Shown here: one piece after another, positions 41,682 to 50,667 of the stretch | How positions within the stretch are numbered: position 1 is the first letter of the stretch | Layout of the letters: each line of letters opens with the position of its first letter | NCBI RefSeq assembly: GCF_002749975.1 | Contig: NZ_PEIG01000006.1 | Span: 248,001-312,000, forward strand | From: Gloeocapsopsis sp. IPPAS B-1203 | Lineage (GTDB): Bacteria > Cyanobacteriota > Cyanobacteriia > Cyanobacteriales > Chroococcidiopsidaceae | Direction of reading: 5' to 3' | Length of the DNA stretch: 64,000 nucleotides | Position numbers and translations under genes: made by a program | Notes under the pieces: generated by a model | Told to the model about the DNA's origin: nothing | Databases searched by the model: none | The model's input: only the letters and a program-made list of their open reading frames with translations

Positions 41682-43127
41682 ATGGAATTGCTATCCAATA
41701 CTGTAGCGCTGTCACGAATGCAATTTGCCCTCACGGCAATATTTCATATGCTATGGCCTGTACTGACAACAGGTATGGGAATATATTTAGTCATTGTTGA
41801 AGGCGTATGGCTAAAAACTCGTAATCCTGACTACTACCACCACGCCCGCTTTTGGGCAAAGTTTTATGTACTGAATTTTGGTATTGGTGTAGCCACTGGT
41901 ATCCCAATGGAATTTCAGTTTGGTACAAATTGGGCACCTTTTTCCGAAGCTGTTGGTAACTTTTTTGGTAGTGTGATCGGATTTGAAGCTTCCTGGGCAT
42001 TCATGCTAGAGGCAGCATTTTTAGGCATTATGCTATTCGGCTGGGAGCGCGTCAATCCCATTATTCACTTTACTTCAACAATTCTTGTTGCTGTCGGCGC
42101 TAATTTATCGACATTATGGATTTTGACTGCCAACTCTTGGATGCAAACGCCTGCAGGTGGAGAAATGGTAGATGGTAAATTTATTGTTCACGATTACTTT
42201 CAAGCTATTTTGAACCCCTTTATGGTGAATAGCGTGTTGCATATGTTCTTTGCGACGCTAGAAACTTCGCTGTTTGTCATTGGTGGAATTAGTGCTTGGT
42301 ACATTTTCAACAACCGTCAAAGCGCATTCTTCTCCAAGTCATTGAAAATTGCCTTAGCAGCTGCGATCGCTGTTGCTCCCTTGCAAATTTACATTGGACA
42401 CTTAAGCGGCGAACAAGTTTATCATTACCAACCCTCAAAACTGGCTGCAATGGAAGCCCAATGGCATACTACACCCGCAGGACAACCCGCAGATTGGAGT
42501 TTAATTGCGTTTCCCAACGACAAAGCTGAAAAAAATGACTGGGAAATTACTGTTCCCAATGCATTAGGCTACATTCTCGAATTCAAGAAAAACCTTTCTG
42601 AACCGGTACGCGGTTTAAGCGAGTGGAAACCCGAAGATCGTCCGCATTTAGTCGGTTTAATCTACTACGCCTTCCGTACCATGATTGCGATCGGCTTTTT
42701 CTTTGCTGGATTGATGCTATTTAGCACTTTGCAGTGGTTACGCGGTAAGCTATCACCAGAAAATATCAGCCAGCAAAAGTTATTAATGCTCGGTTGGATT
42801 TTTGCTGCACCTTTAGGGTACATTGCAGTAGAATCTGGTTGGATCGTCCGCTGTGTAGGTCGTCAACCTTGGACATTGTATGGACAAATTCGTACAGTTG
42901 ACGCTGCTTCTCATCTGCCTGCAAGTAATGTCTTAGTCTCGCTCATCGCCTTTGCTAGTGTCTACACAATTCTATTTATTGCAGCAATGTACTTCGGTAG
43001 TCGTATAATTCGCCGAGGACCAAACTTAGAATTACCTATACCCAGCCTAGAGATTAGCAAACCTGCAATCAATACAACTCCTGGTGAATTTGTTCCTGAT
43101 GAACGTCCGGTTGAAGCAGAACAATAA
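41682..43127 (+). CDS. cydA: Cytochrome bd-type quinol oxidase subunit I
   Basis: 481 aa, short-Q-loop CydA as in the cyanobacterial bd oxidase. The heme b595/d region near the start includes SRMQFALTAIFHMLWPVLT (axial His at residue 22), later EFQFGTNW and the GRQPWTLYGQIRT motif near 390. It oxidises plastoquinol and reduces oxygen to water in the thylakoid or cytoplasmic membrane, as an alternative to the aa3 oxidase. The cydB gene follows after 191 bp that hold tandem repeats. Confidence 0.93.
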   Translation: MELLSNTVALSRMQFALTAIFHMLWPVLTTGMGIYLVIVEGVWLKTRNPDYYHHARFWAKFYVLNFGIGVATGIPMEFQFGTNWAPFSEAVGNFFGSVIGFEASWAFMLEAAFLGIMLFGWERVNPIIHFTSTILVAVGANLSTLWILTANSWMQTPAGGEMVDGKFIVHDYFQAILNPFMVNSVLHMFFATLETSLFVIGGISAWYIFNNRQSAFFSKSLKIALAAAIAVAPLQIYIGHLSGEQVYHYQPSKLAAMEAQWHTTPAGQPADWSLIAFPNDKAEKNDWEITVPNALGYILEFKKNLSEPVRGLSEWKPEDRPHLVGLIYYAFRTMIAIGFFFAGLMLFSTLQWLRGKLSPENISQQKLLMLGWIFAAPLGYIAVESGWIVRCVGRQPWTLYGQIRTVDAASHLPASNVLVSLIAFASVYTILFIAAMYFGSRIIRRGPNLELPIPSLEISKPAINTTPGEFVPDERPVEAEQ

Positions 43128-43132
43128 CTAAG

Positions 43133-43275
43133 AGAGTTTTGAGTTTTGAGTTTTGAGTTTTGAATTGAGTAATTTTCTCATCTCTTTTGAAATCATAACT
43201 TATACCAAATCCAGTGGCTAGTGATTAGTGGTTAGTGAAAGATTGACTAGCAACTAGCAACTAGCAACTCATTAC
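43133..43275. repeat. TTTTGAG and CTAGCAA heptamer repeats between cydA and cydB
   Basis: Four GAGTTTT units and later TAGTGGC/CTAGCAA units fill most of the 191-bp cydA-cydB spacer. This is unusual, since the two genes are normally adjacent. Confidence 0.65.
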
Positions 43276-43318
43276 TAACATTCGCACACGAGATGAACAC
43301 TTACATAAAGGTAATTTT

Positions 43319-44332
43319 ATGGAAACACTAGAGTATTTTTTACCTCAGGTGTGGTTTGCAATTCTAGCTTTGTTTCTCTTCCTCTATGTGATGCTAGATG
43401 GATTTGATTTGGGAGTTGGAATTTTATCGCTAACCTCGTCAGATGAAGAACGTCGAGGATTGTTGATGACTAGCTTAAGTAACATTTGGGATGCTAATGA
43501 AACATGGTTAGTACTCATGGGCGGTGGATTATTTGGCGCATTTCCTCTCGCTTATGGAACAATTCTCAGCGCACTTTATATCCCAATTCTCACAATGGTA
43601 TTCGGGTTTATTTTTCGCGGAGTAGCATTTGAATTTCGCGAGTTATCAAACCGTAAGTTCTTTTGGAATATCGCCTTTGGTGCGGGTAGTTTTACAGCAG
43701 CATTAGGACAAGGTTTTGCACTTGGTAGCGTATTAAAAGGCATCAAAGTTGACGAAACTGGACACTTTATTGGTAGTACTTGGGATTGGTTTAGTTGGCA
43801 ATCAGTACTAGTTGCATTAACTTTGATTCAAGGATATGTTTTGATAGGTTCAACGTATCTTGTTTGGAAAACTGAAGGTGCATTGCAAGAAACCCACTAC
43901 AAAACAGCAAAACTTGCTGCTTGGACAACATTAATTGGTGCAGTATTAATTACAATTACTACCCCCATATTCTATGTAAGTGCGAGAAGTCGTTTGTTCG
44001 ATCGACCATTAGTTTATATTTTTGCTGTCATTCCTTTAATAGGAGTGTGGTTAATTTGGCAATTGCTACAAAGTTTGAATCGTAAAGAAGAGCGTGCGCC
44101 TTTTGTTTGGACAATTTTACTCTTTTTGCTCACATTTATTGGGCTAGCATTAGTTGTATTTCCCTACATTATTCCAACCCGAATTACTATTTATGAAGCT
44201 GCCGCAGATCCCAGTTCATTAGTCATCATGATTATCTTCATTGGTTTTCTAATTCCTGTGATGTTGTTCTACAACCTATATCAATACGTTGTATTTCGCG
44301 GCAAAGTGACAGGTGGATCGTATGGGGAATAG
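43319..44332 (+). CDS. cydB: Cytochrome bd-type quinol oxidase subunit II
   Basis: 337 aa with eight to nine membrane helices and the family start VWFAILALFLFLYVMLDGFD (LGVG), followed by GDANETW-like SNIWDANETWLVLMGGGLFG. It holds the complex with CydA in the membrane. Downstream of cydA on the same strand with 191 bp between; a separate promoter cannot be excluded. The protein is complete. A repeat-rich spacer with the 32-nt element follows. Confidence 0.92.
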   Translation: METLEYFLPQVWFAILALFLFLYVMLDGFDLGVGILSLTSSDEERRGLLMTSLSNIWDANETWLVLMGGGLFGAFPLAYGTILSALYIPILTMVFGFIFRGVAFEFRELSNRKFFWNIAFGAGSFTAALGQGFALGSVLKGIKVDETGHFIGSTWDWFSWQSVLVALTLIQGYVLIGSTYLVWKTEGALQETHYKTAKLAAWTTLIGAVLITITTPIFYVSARSRLFDRPLVYIFAVIPLIGVWLIWQLLQSLNRKEERAPFVWTILLFLLTFIGLALVVFPYIIPTRITIYEAAADPSSLVIMIIFIGFLIPVMLFYNLYQYVVFRGKVTGGSYGE

Positions 44333-44410
44333 AATAGAGTGACTAGTGGCTAGTGATTAGTTTTGAGTTTTGGAAAGCAAAGAAAGGGGCTGGAGGCAAT
44401 TATTTTAAGT

Positions 44411-44442
44411 TTTGTTAGCGTAGCGGTGCCTTAGCACGTTTT
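44411..44442. repeat. 32-nt interspersed element, second copy
   Basis: Matches 36669-36700 at 30 of 32 positions; the mismatches fall in the centre of the small hairpin GTGC...AGCAC. Both copies start within a TTTTG stretch of a heptamer repeat, so the element seems to have been placed into or carried with such repeats. Confidence 0.6.
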
Positions 44443-44563
44443 AAATTTTGAATTGTGAATTAGAAGAATTTTCTTAACTCATAACTCATATCTCAGCACT
44501 CATAACTATCACTCGCTCCGGACTTCGTCCCGCTGCGAAGAAATCGCTCCTCGCTCCTCACCC

Positions 44564-44995
44564 CTATTTTCCGATATCCTCATTCCATAACTCAGGGTTT
44601 TTTTGAATAAATTCTTGCATCAAATTTTTACACTCATCTAAATCTAGATCGATGACTTCTACGCCGTGAGACTCCATAAATTCTTTGGCACCAGAAAAGG
44701 TTACAGATTCCCCAGCAATAACTTTTTTAATACCAAATTGGACAACTGCACCGGCACATAGATAGCAAGGCATTAAGGTAGAATACAGCGTTGTACCCTG
44801 ATAAGTGCCAATTCTGCCAGCATTACGCAAACAATCGATTTCTGCATGAGTCACAGGATCGGCGTCTTGAACGCGCTTATTGTGTCCTTTACCAAGAACT
44901 TCTCCATCTTTGACTAGTACAGAACCGATGGGGATACCACCTTCATCTCGCCCTTGTTTTGCTTGGGCGATCGCGGCCGTCATAAACTCGTCCAT
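44564..44995 (-). CDS. Nucleoside/cytosine deaminase-like zinc deaminase
   Basis: 143 aa from ATG 44995, which has GGGAG 6 nt upstream; the frame extends to 45040 but would then overlap the divergent hydrolase gene. Zinc-site motifs are DPVTHAEIDCLRNAG (HAE) and TLMPCYLCAGAVVQFG (PCxxC). The PCYLC variant and size match yeast-type cytosine deaminase more than the tRNA adenosine deaminase TadA. It is divergent from a nucleoside hydrolase gene with 15 bp between starts, which suggests joint roles in pyrimidine salvage. Confidence 0.85.
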   Translation of the reverse strand: MDEFMTAAIAQAKQGRDEGGIPIGSVLVKDGEVLGKGHNKRVQDADPVTHAEIDCLRNAGRIGTYQGTTLYSTLMPCYLCAGAVVQFGIKKVIAGESVTFSGAKEFMESHGVEVIDLDLDECKNLMQEFIQKNPELWNEDIGK

Positions 44996-45010
44996 AAATT
45001 CTCCCTTACT

Positions 45011-45928
45011 ATGACCAAACAACTTGTCCTCATGGATCACGATGGTGGTGTTGATGATTATCTCGCAACCATGCTACTTATGACGATGGATAGCATACAA
45101 CCTTTAGGCATAGTCGTGACTCCCGCCGATTGTTACGCCCAACCTGCTGTAAGTGCTACGCGCAAAATTCTAGATTTGATGGGGCGTGAGATTCCTGTTG
45201 CAGAAAGTACCGTACGTGGTATTAATCCTTTTCCAAGACTTTACCGCCGCGATTCTTTCATCGTGGATCATCTGCCGATTCTCAATCAAAGTGAAATCCG
45301 TACGCCTTTGGTTTCTGAATCAGGACAAGAATTTATGATACGGGTGTTACTTGATGCGCCTGAGCCTGTGACACTCATGGTAACAGGTCCACTAACAACC
45401 CTTGCAGTTGCTTTAGATACCGCACCGGAAATTGAGACGAAAATTGCCAAAATCGTCTGGATGGGTGGGGCGCTGAATGTTCCAGGAAATGTTGAAAAAA
45501 GCTTTGAAGCTGGACAAGATGGATCTGCTGAGTGGAATGTATACTGGGACCCAATTTCAGCAGCGCGAGTCTGGAAAACTGCAATTGAAATTGTCATGTG
45601 TCCTTTAGATTTAACAAATACTGTCCCTGTTACTTCAGAAATTGTCTATCAAATGGGCAAACAGCGCCAGTACCCACTCTCTGATTTAGCGGGACAATGT
45701 TATGCCTTGGTGATTCCGCAAGATTACTATTTCTGGGATGTCTTAGCAACTGCATATCTAGCGCATCCAGAGTTTTATGAACTACGAGAATGGGAAACAG
45801 AAATTATGACAACTGGTGCGAGTCAAGGGCGCACGAAGATAACTGCTGGTGGGCGTAAAGTTTGGGCAATGGATCGAGTTGATAAATCTCGTTTTTATTC
45901 TTATATTTTGCAACAGTGGCGACGATAA
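45011..45928 (+). CDS. Inosine-uridine preferring nucleoside hydrolase
   Basis: 305 aa. The calcium-binding start LVLMDHDGGVDDYLAT carries the DxDxxxDD signature, and further family residues are VTPADCYAQPAVSATRK, GPLTTLAVALD, EWNVYWDP and PLDLTNTVPVT. The enzyme splits nucleosides to a base and ribose. I start at ATG 45011, since 44954 would lie inside the divergent deaminase gene. Together the pair could convert cytidine or other nucleosides to uracil or free bases. Confidence 0.88.
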   Translation: MTKQLVLMDHDGGVDDYLATMLLMTMDSIQPLGIVVTPADCYAQPAVSATRKILDLMGREIPVAESTVRGINPFPRLYRRDSFIVDHLPILNQSEIRTPLVSESGQEFMIRVLLDAPEPVTLMVTGPLTTLAVALDTAPEIETKIAKIVWMGGALNVPGNVEKSFEAGQDGSAEWNVYWDPISAARVWKTAIEIVMCPLDLTNTVPVTSEIVYQMGKQRQYPLSDLAGQCYALVIPQDYYFWDVLATAYLAHPEFYELREWETEIMTTGASQGRTKITAGGRKVWAMDRVDKSRFYSYILQQWRR

Positions 45929-46026
45929 ATGAAGATAGGATTAAGATGATTGAACCATATTAGCGCAGCCTTCCCGTAGGATAGACACAAAAAGCACAAA
46001 AAGAAGAAGTATTGAAGTTTTATAAA

Positions 46027-46584
46027 TTATAAAATAGATTGCTGTAAGTAGTTTAATCCTTTAAAAAGAGCAGATACGGTTCCGGCAACGTTGATTTCTC
46101 CTGCTGCAATTTTTTCTATTACTTTTGAGATGGGAAGGAGTATAATTTCTATATCTTCTGTAATATCTAATTGTTGTTGAACCACTTTTTTAACATCTTG
46201 AGCGACAAATAAATAAATTTTGTTTGAGTCTTTAACAGGATTATCATAGAGAACTCCTAGCGGTATTGCTGTTTGGGCTATGTATCCAGTTTCTTCTCTT
46301 AATTCTCGTAATGCAGCATCTTGCGGATCTTCAATCTCAAAATTAAATGTACCTGCAGGGAGTTCTAATAAAATCTCACCTGCCCCATGCCGATATTGCC
46401 GCACAAAAACAATTTCTTGATTACTGGTAACTGGTAAGATTAAAGCAACGTCAAGCCTAAGATTAACAAAATAATCATCAACTATCTTACCATTAGGCAA
46501 TTTAACTTCATCTTGACGAACTTTACACCATTGATTATTAATTACCATTTGAGAGCTTAAAATTTTCCATTTCCTTAAATGCAT
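46027..46584 (-). CDS. NUDIX hydrolase (ADP-ribose pyrophosphatase-like)
   Basis: 185 aa. The NUDIX box is complete: GTFNFEIEDPQDAALRELRE followed by ETGY, with Arg-Glu and Glu-Glu residues in the correct spacing for metal binding. The N-terminal strand VRQDEVKLPNGKIVDDYFV and FVRQYRHGAGEILLELPAG match ADP-ribose/sugar-nucleotide pyrophosphatases. It hydrolyses nucleotide diphosphate derivatives; the actual substrate is unknown. Divergent from dgcA across a GC-rich repeat. Confidence 0.85.
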   Translation of the reverse strand: MHLRKWKILSSQMVINNQWCKVRQDEVKLPNGKIVDDYFVNLRLDVALILPVTSNQEIVFVRQYRHGAGEILLELPAGTFNFEIEDPQDAALRELREETGYIAQTAIPLGVLYDNPVKDSNKIYLFVAQDVKKVVQQQLDITEDIEIILLPISKVIEKIAAGEINVAGTVSALFKGLNYLQQSIL

Positions 46585-46669
46585 ACATCACTAAAGGTTA
46601 AAATAACATTCAAAACTTTAACACATACACTAATACTAAATAATAAATCCTCTCTTCCTCTTGACTCTG

Positions 46670-46775
46670 TGTTCCCTGTGTCTGGAGTGGTAGCCTGCGG
46701 CATGCCCTTCGGGTTCGCAGTCGCTTCAAGTCGGCACCGCCCAACGCGCTGCTCACCGCTCCGCGTCTACATTTA
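46670..46775. repeat. GC-rich dispersed repeat upstream of dgcA
   Basis: A 100-bp GC-rich stretch with the segments GGTAGCCTGCGGCATGCCC and TTCGGGTTCGCAGTC and partial palindromes, unlike its AT-rich surroundings. Similar fragments occur near 44515-44550 and 45965-45985. It encodes nothing recognisable and looks like an interspersed repeat remnant. Confidence 0.45.
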
Positions 46776-46793
46776 AAAAATAATCTCCCCGCC

Positions 46794-47837
46794 ATGCGAA
46801 TTGAAATCAAAACTTTTACAGTAAATAAACGCTTTCCACTAACAATTAGTCGCGGCACAACTGCCCAGACAACAAATGTGTGGGTCAAGTTAGAACAAGA
46901 TGGTATTGTTAGTTGGGGAGAAGCATCGCCGTTTTCATTAGGGAATTATCGGCAATCTACAGCAATTCTGACAGCAGCATTGCAGCAAGTTGCACCAATG
47001 TTAGAAGTATACAGCCCTCTACAACGACAGCAAATTGAAGGTGTATTAAATACTCAACTACCTTCAGCAGCAAAAGCCGCAGTAGATGTGGCGTTACATG
47101 ACTGGCTTGGCAAGTACGTGGGTTTACCACTGTGGCAAATCTGGGGATTAGATTGCTCGCGCATTGTTCCTACTTCTGTCACAATTGGTATTAATACCCC
47201 TGAAAATGCTAAAGCAAGAGTACGCGCTTGGCTACAATTTGCTGATGTGCGTGTCATTAAAGTGAAGTTGGGTAATCCCGCTGGAATTAATGCAGATCGC
47301 GAGATGTTTTTAGCAGTTCAAAAAGAAGCAACGACACAGGATATATTTGTTGATGCAAATGGTGGATGGAATTTAGAAGATGCGATTGAGATGTGCAAGT
47401 GGTTAGCTGAATTAGGTATTAAGTATGTTGAACAACCTTTGGCACAAGGAGAAGAAAATAAACTAGCAGAACTTAAGAAGCGATCGCCTCTCCCCATATT
47501 TGTTGACGAAAGCTGTCACACTAGTCGCGATATTCCTCAACTCGCACCATTAATTGATGGCATTAATATCAAACTAATGAAAGCTGGGGGTTTAACCGAA
47601 GCAATGCGTATGGTACATACTGCCCGCGCTTATGGGTTACAAGTAATGTTCGGTTGCTATTCTGATAGTACGCTAGCAAATACTGCCGCCGCGCAACTTT
47701 CCCCACTAGCAGATTATCTAGATTTAGATAGCCATATGAATTTAATCGACGATCCGTTCATAGGTGCAACGCTACAAGCAGGGCGAATTATTCCAAATAA
47801 TAAACCAGGATTAGGAGTAGAATGCAGTGCAGCTTGA
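46794..47837 (+). CDS. dgcA: Enolase-superfamily epimerase (DgcA-like N-acetyl-D-glutamate racemase)
   Basis: 347 aa. Mandelate racemase/enolase fold: VIKVKLGNPAG with Lys-x-Lys near 157-159, metal ligands Asp in FVDANGGWN, Glu in KYVEQPLAQGE and Asp in IFVDESCH, and the second Lys in NIKLMKAGGLTEAM. Earlier described as L-Ala-D/L-Glu epimerase; next to a DgcN-like gene it is better seen as DgcA, which racemises N-acetyl-D-glutamate. Its 3' end overlaps dgcN by 11 bp. The assignment of function rests on the pair. Confidence 0.84.
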   Translation: MRIEIKTFTVNKRFPLTISRGTTAQTTNVWVKLEQDGIVSWGEASPFSLGNYRQSTAILTAALQQVAPMLEVYSPLQRQQIEGVLNTQLPSAAKAAVDVALHDWLGKYVGLPLWQIWGLDCSRIVPTSVTIGINTPENAKARVRAWLQFADVRVIKVKLGNPAGINADREMFLAVQKEATTQDIFVDANGGWNLEDAIEMCKWLAELGIKYVEQPLAQGEENKLAELKKRSPLPIFVDESCHTSRDIPQLAPLIDGINIKLMKAGGLTEAMRMVHTARAYGLQVMFGCYSDSTLANTAAAQLSPLADYLDLDSHMNLIDDPFIGATLQAGRIIPNNKPGLGVECSAA

Positions 47838-48876
47838 AGATCGTCAACGAATTGCAATTCTTCTGCATGAAGGAATTCGAGGTAATGGTAATGGCAAAAC
47901 AGGGTTAGCACTGTTACGCTATAGCGAAGTCCCAGTTGTTGCCGTAATTGATAAAGACTGTGCAGGAGAATCCTTAGTTGCATTAACAGAAATACCTCTT
48001 GATGTTCCTATAGTTGCATCGGTAGCTGATGCATTAATTTATACACCAGATGTCCTGACGATTGGAATTGCACCTTCAGGAGGCGTGTTACCGCAAGCAT
48101 GGTTGCAGGAAATTCAATGTGCAGTTGCTGCAGGATTATCGGTAGTTAATGGATTGCACACACCACTGGCAACAATACCAGAGTTGCGATCGCACCTACG
48201 CGAAGGACAATGGATCTGGGATGTACGCCAAGAACCAGCTAATTTAGGAATCGCAAGTGCTAAAGCGCGATCGCTATCATGTCGCCGTGTATTAACTGTT
48301 GGTACAGATATGGCTGTCGGGAAAATGTCTGCAAGTCTAGAACTCAACGCCGCAGCAAAAAAACAAGGATTGCGTTCTAAATTCCTCGCAACAGGACAAG
48401 CAGGAATTATGATCTCTGGTGATGGTATCCCTTTAGATGCGGTGCGTGTAGATTTCGCCGCCGGTGCTGTTGAACAACTCGTTTTACGCTACGGTGCAGA
48501 TTACGATATTTTATTCATTGAAGGACAAGGTTCAATCTTACATCCTGGTTCGACTGCAACTTTACCTCTGATTCGCGGAACGCAACCAACGCATTTAATT
48601 TTAGTCCATCGTGCCGGACAAACTCATATTCGCAACCATTCACATGTCCCAATTCCACCATTATCTGAAGTCGTGAAACTCTACGAAAACCTTGCAACAG
48701 CAGGAGGTGCTTTTGCACCTGTTAAAGTTATCGGAATCGCCCTCAATACTGCGCATCTAGATGAATTAGCAGCAAAGCAAGCGATCTCCCAAATTCAAGC
48801 CGAAACAAATTTACCCTGCACAGATGCTGTCCGTTTTAATCCAAAAGCACTATTAAACGCAGTATACCAAAACTAA
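47827..48876 (+). CDS. dgcN: DUF1611 P-loop protein (DgcN-like D-glutamate N-acetyltransferase)
   Basis: 349 aa. A Rossmann-like N-terminal domain (IAILLHEGIRGNGNGKTGLA) precedes the P-loop domain with VGTDMAVGKMSASLELN (nucleotide loop), GQAGIMISGDGIPLDAVR and IEGQGSILHPG. This matches DgcN, shown in marine bacteria to acetylate D-glutamate, after which DgcA racemises the product. The 11-bp overlap with dgcA indicates translational coupling. In this genome the pair would serve peptidoglycan or D-amino-acid recycling. Confidence 0.84.
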   Translation: MQLEDRQRIAILLHEGIRGNGNGKTGLALLRYSEVPVVAVIDKDCAGESLVALTEIPLDVPIVASVADALIYTPDVLTIGIAPSGGVLPQAWLQEIQCAVAAGLSVVNGLHTPLATIPELRSHLREGQWIWDVRQEPANLGIASAKARSLSCRRVLTVGTDMAVGKMSASLELNAAAKKQGLRSKFLATGQAGIMISGDGIPLDAVRVDFAAGAVEQLVLRYGADYDILFIEGQGSILHPGSTATLPLIRGTQPTHLILVHRAGQTHIRNHSHVPIPPLSEVVKLYENLATAGGAFAPVKVIGIALNTAHLDELAAKQAISQIQAETNLPCTDAVRFNPKALLNAVYQN

Positions 48877-49081
48877 AACTTTTTATTGAATTATGCGTAT
48901 AAGACAACTCGTGGTTGCTGCGAGAAAGCTTGTATTAATCTTATGTTTTTTCACTAAAAATACTTAGCTTTCTTATCACTTGCAGTAGATAAAACTTTTT
49001 ATTCGTTACCTTTGAGACAACATACTGTAGAACAAGGCTATAAATCTATAGTATCAAGAAATACATAAAGATCCCGCATAT

Positions 49082-49246
49082 TTAGAAAACAGCTTGATAT
49101 TCCTTTTTCTTCATATTCTTGAGAATTTCAATCACCAACTGTCGTTGTTTTGGCGTCAACTTTCTCAAACTATCTCCCCACAGTTGTTCAATAGCTTTTT
49201 GGTGAGCATCATTATTGTTGTTCGCATTGTCTTTTGAGTTATTCAT
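49082..49246 (-). CDS. Small Asn-rich protein, unknown function
   Basis: 54 aa: a polar start MNNSKDNANNNNDAHQKAIE, then QLWGDSLRKLTPKQRQLVIE and a Lys-rich helix ILKNMKKKEYQAVF. The central helical part has the spacing of a short DNA- or RNA-binding or regulatory peptide, but I know no family. It is the only convincing frame in the 551-bp spacer, has a weak GAAG upstream, and is too short for usual gene-finding cut-offs. Translation is unproven. Confidence 0.4.
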   Translation of the reverse strand: MNNSKDNANNNNDAHQKAIEQLWGDSLRKLTPKQRQLVIEILKNMKKKEYQAVF

Positions 49247-49427
49247 GTCAATATCTTCTTGTCTGGAAGATGAACTGCATAGATAGTGTTGATCTAGATA
49301 TACAAAACCTAAAACAACTGACTTAATAAGAAAAACCTTACTTTAACTAAGAATAAACAAAGTAGTAAGAGTTTATCTGTACGGTTCCGAACATATAAAA
49401 TAACTAGTGTGAAATAGCCTGAGTAAG

Positions 49428-50144
49428 CTAGTCATCCTTAGTGCCAAGTAAACGCTGAAATTCTGCTTTAATGACCTGATAACACTCACATGCCGTCAAT
49501 TCCAGTGTTTCTCGATTTGTGATGTTGATTTTGCCACGACTGTAGCGAATCATTCCGGCTTTACTCAGAGTACTTGCAGCTACCGTAACACCACTGCGGC
49601 GCGTACCTAGCATTTGGGCAAGAAATTCTTGTGTCAAAGGTAATTCTTCTGACTCGACGCGATCGCTTACCGTCAATAGCCAGCGCGAAAGCCTTTCTTC
49701 TAGTGTGTGTAAACGATTACAAGCAGCAGATTGTCCAAGTTGAGTATAAATCGCCTGTGTATAACGCAGTAAGAGTTTTTGTAAAGCACCACCTCGATAA
49801 AACTCCTCTTTTAACACCTCAGCTTTTAGTTTCAGGACGTTACCTGGAATTTGCACCACTGTTTGGTGAACTGCTGTATCATCCCCCCAACATACAGGGA
49901 TACCTGCTATCCCTTCTTTACCAATCACTCCTACTTCAATCGTCGATCCATCTTGCATGATAGAGACAACAGAAACCATAGCTGTTGTCGGAAAGTACAC
50001 ATCAAAAATGACTTCTCCAGTATTATGCAATACCCTTTGAAAGGGCAGTGAAAGATTTTCTAGATAGGGAGCAAGACGCTGATAATCTTCAGCAGGTAAA
50101 GCCGCAAGCAACTTGTTGCCTTGCCGATTCAAATTTTCGCTCAT
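49428..50144 (-). CDS. Crp/Fnr-family transcriptional regulator
   Basis: 238 aa. An N-terminal cyclic-nucleotide-like beta-roll (HNTGEVIFDVYFPTTAMVSV, VGVIGKEGIAGIPV), a long dimer helix and a C-terminal winged helix LTQEFLAQMLGTRRSGVTVA. The cAMP-contact residues of Crp are not preserved, so another ligand, or none, is likely. The cell role is unknown; related cyanobacterial proteins are common and lack a defined signal. It is followed by the small 49082 gene on the same strand after 181 bp. Confidence 0.85.
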   Translation of the reverse strand: MSENLNRQGNKLLAALPAEDYQRLAPYLENLSLPFQRVLHNTGEVIFDVYFPTTAMVSVVSIMQDGSTIEVGVIGKEGIAGIPVCWGDDTAVHQTVVQIPGNVLKLKAEVLKEEFYRGGALQKLLLRYTQAIYTQLGQSAACNRLHTLEERLSRWLLTVSDRVESEELPLTQEFLAQMLGTRRSGVTVAASTLSKAGMIRYSRGKINITNRETLELTACECYQVIKAEFQRLLGTKDD

Positions 50145-50667
50145 TTATCCTAAAAACTTCCTAAGTATAAAGTAGTGTTGTGTCACTAAAAACACTATAG
50201 ATTGCTACCTGAAGACTAAGAATCTATCCTTTAACGCTAGGATAACTTTACTACTCGAAAACAATTTTACGAGTTTTTACTATGAAAGCAGAAAAACATC
50301 CGATCAGATTAAATCACTAAAACGCAATATCAAATCTTAAGTATTTCTTTGTTTTTTTTGAGAACGAAAAACCTTCAACCTTATTAAGGCTAGAAATATC
50401 CAGCTACTGCCATGTAATTGAATTTTTGAGTTATAAATATTGATCTTTAATCAATGACAAAATATTCAATTTGCAAATATTATTAATAAAATTAGGTCAG
50501 ATGACACATGGCTAATAGTGAATAGTTAATTGTTGCTTCACTGACCATTAACCAATAACAGCCCTCAAATGACACTTCTTTTCACTCACTTACCTAACTC
50601 ATCGCTATATCTAGAAAAAATTGCCTAAACTGAGAATAAATTCAACCAGCGATCGAGCCTTCCTATC
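50145..50667. other. AT-rich spacer without visible gene
   Basis: 523 bp of AT-rich DNA between the Crp-family start and the M48 protease start, so it holds both promoters. I see a T-rich run near 50346-50360 and no open frame above 40 codons, no repeat and no clear operator. Confidence 0.4.

Noticed and set aside
46579-46888. Overlapping frames on both strands in the GC-rich spacer before dgcA
   Set aside because: They arise from dispersed repeat DNA and match no protein family.
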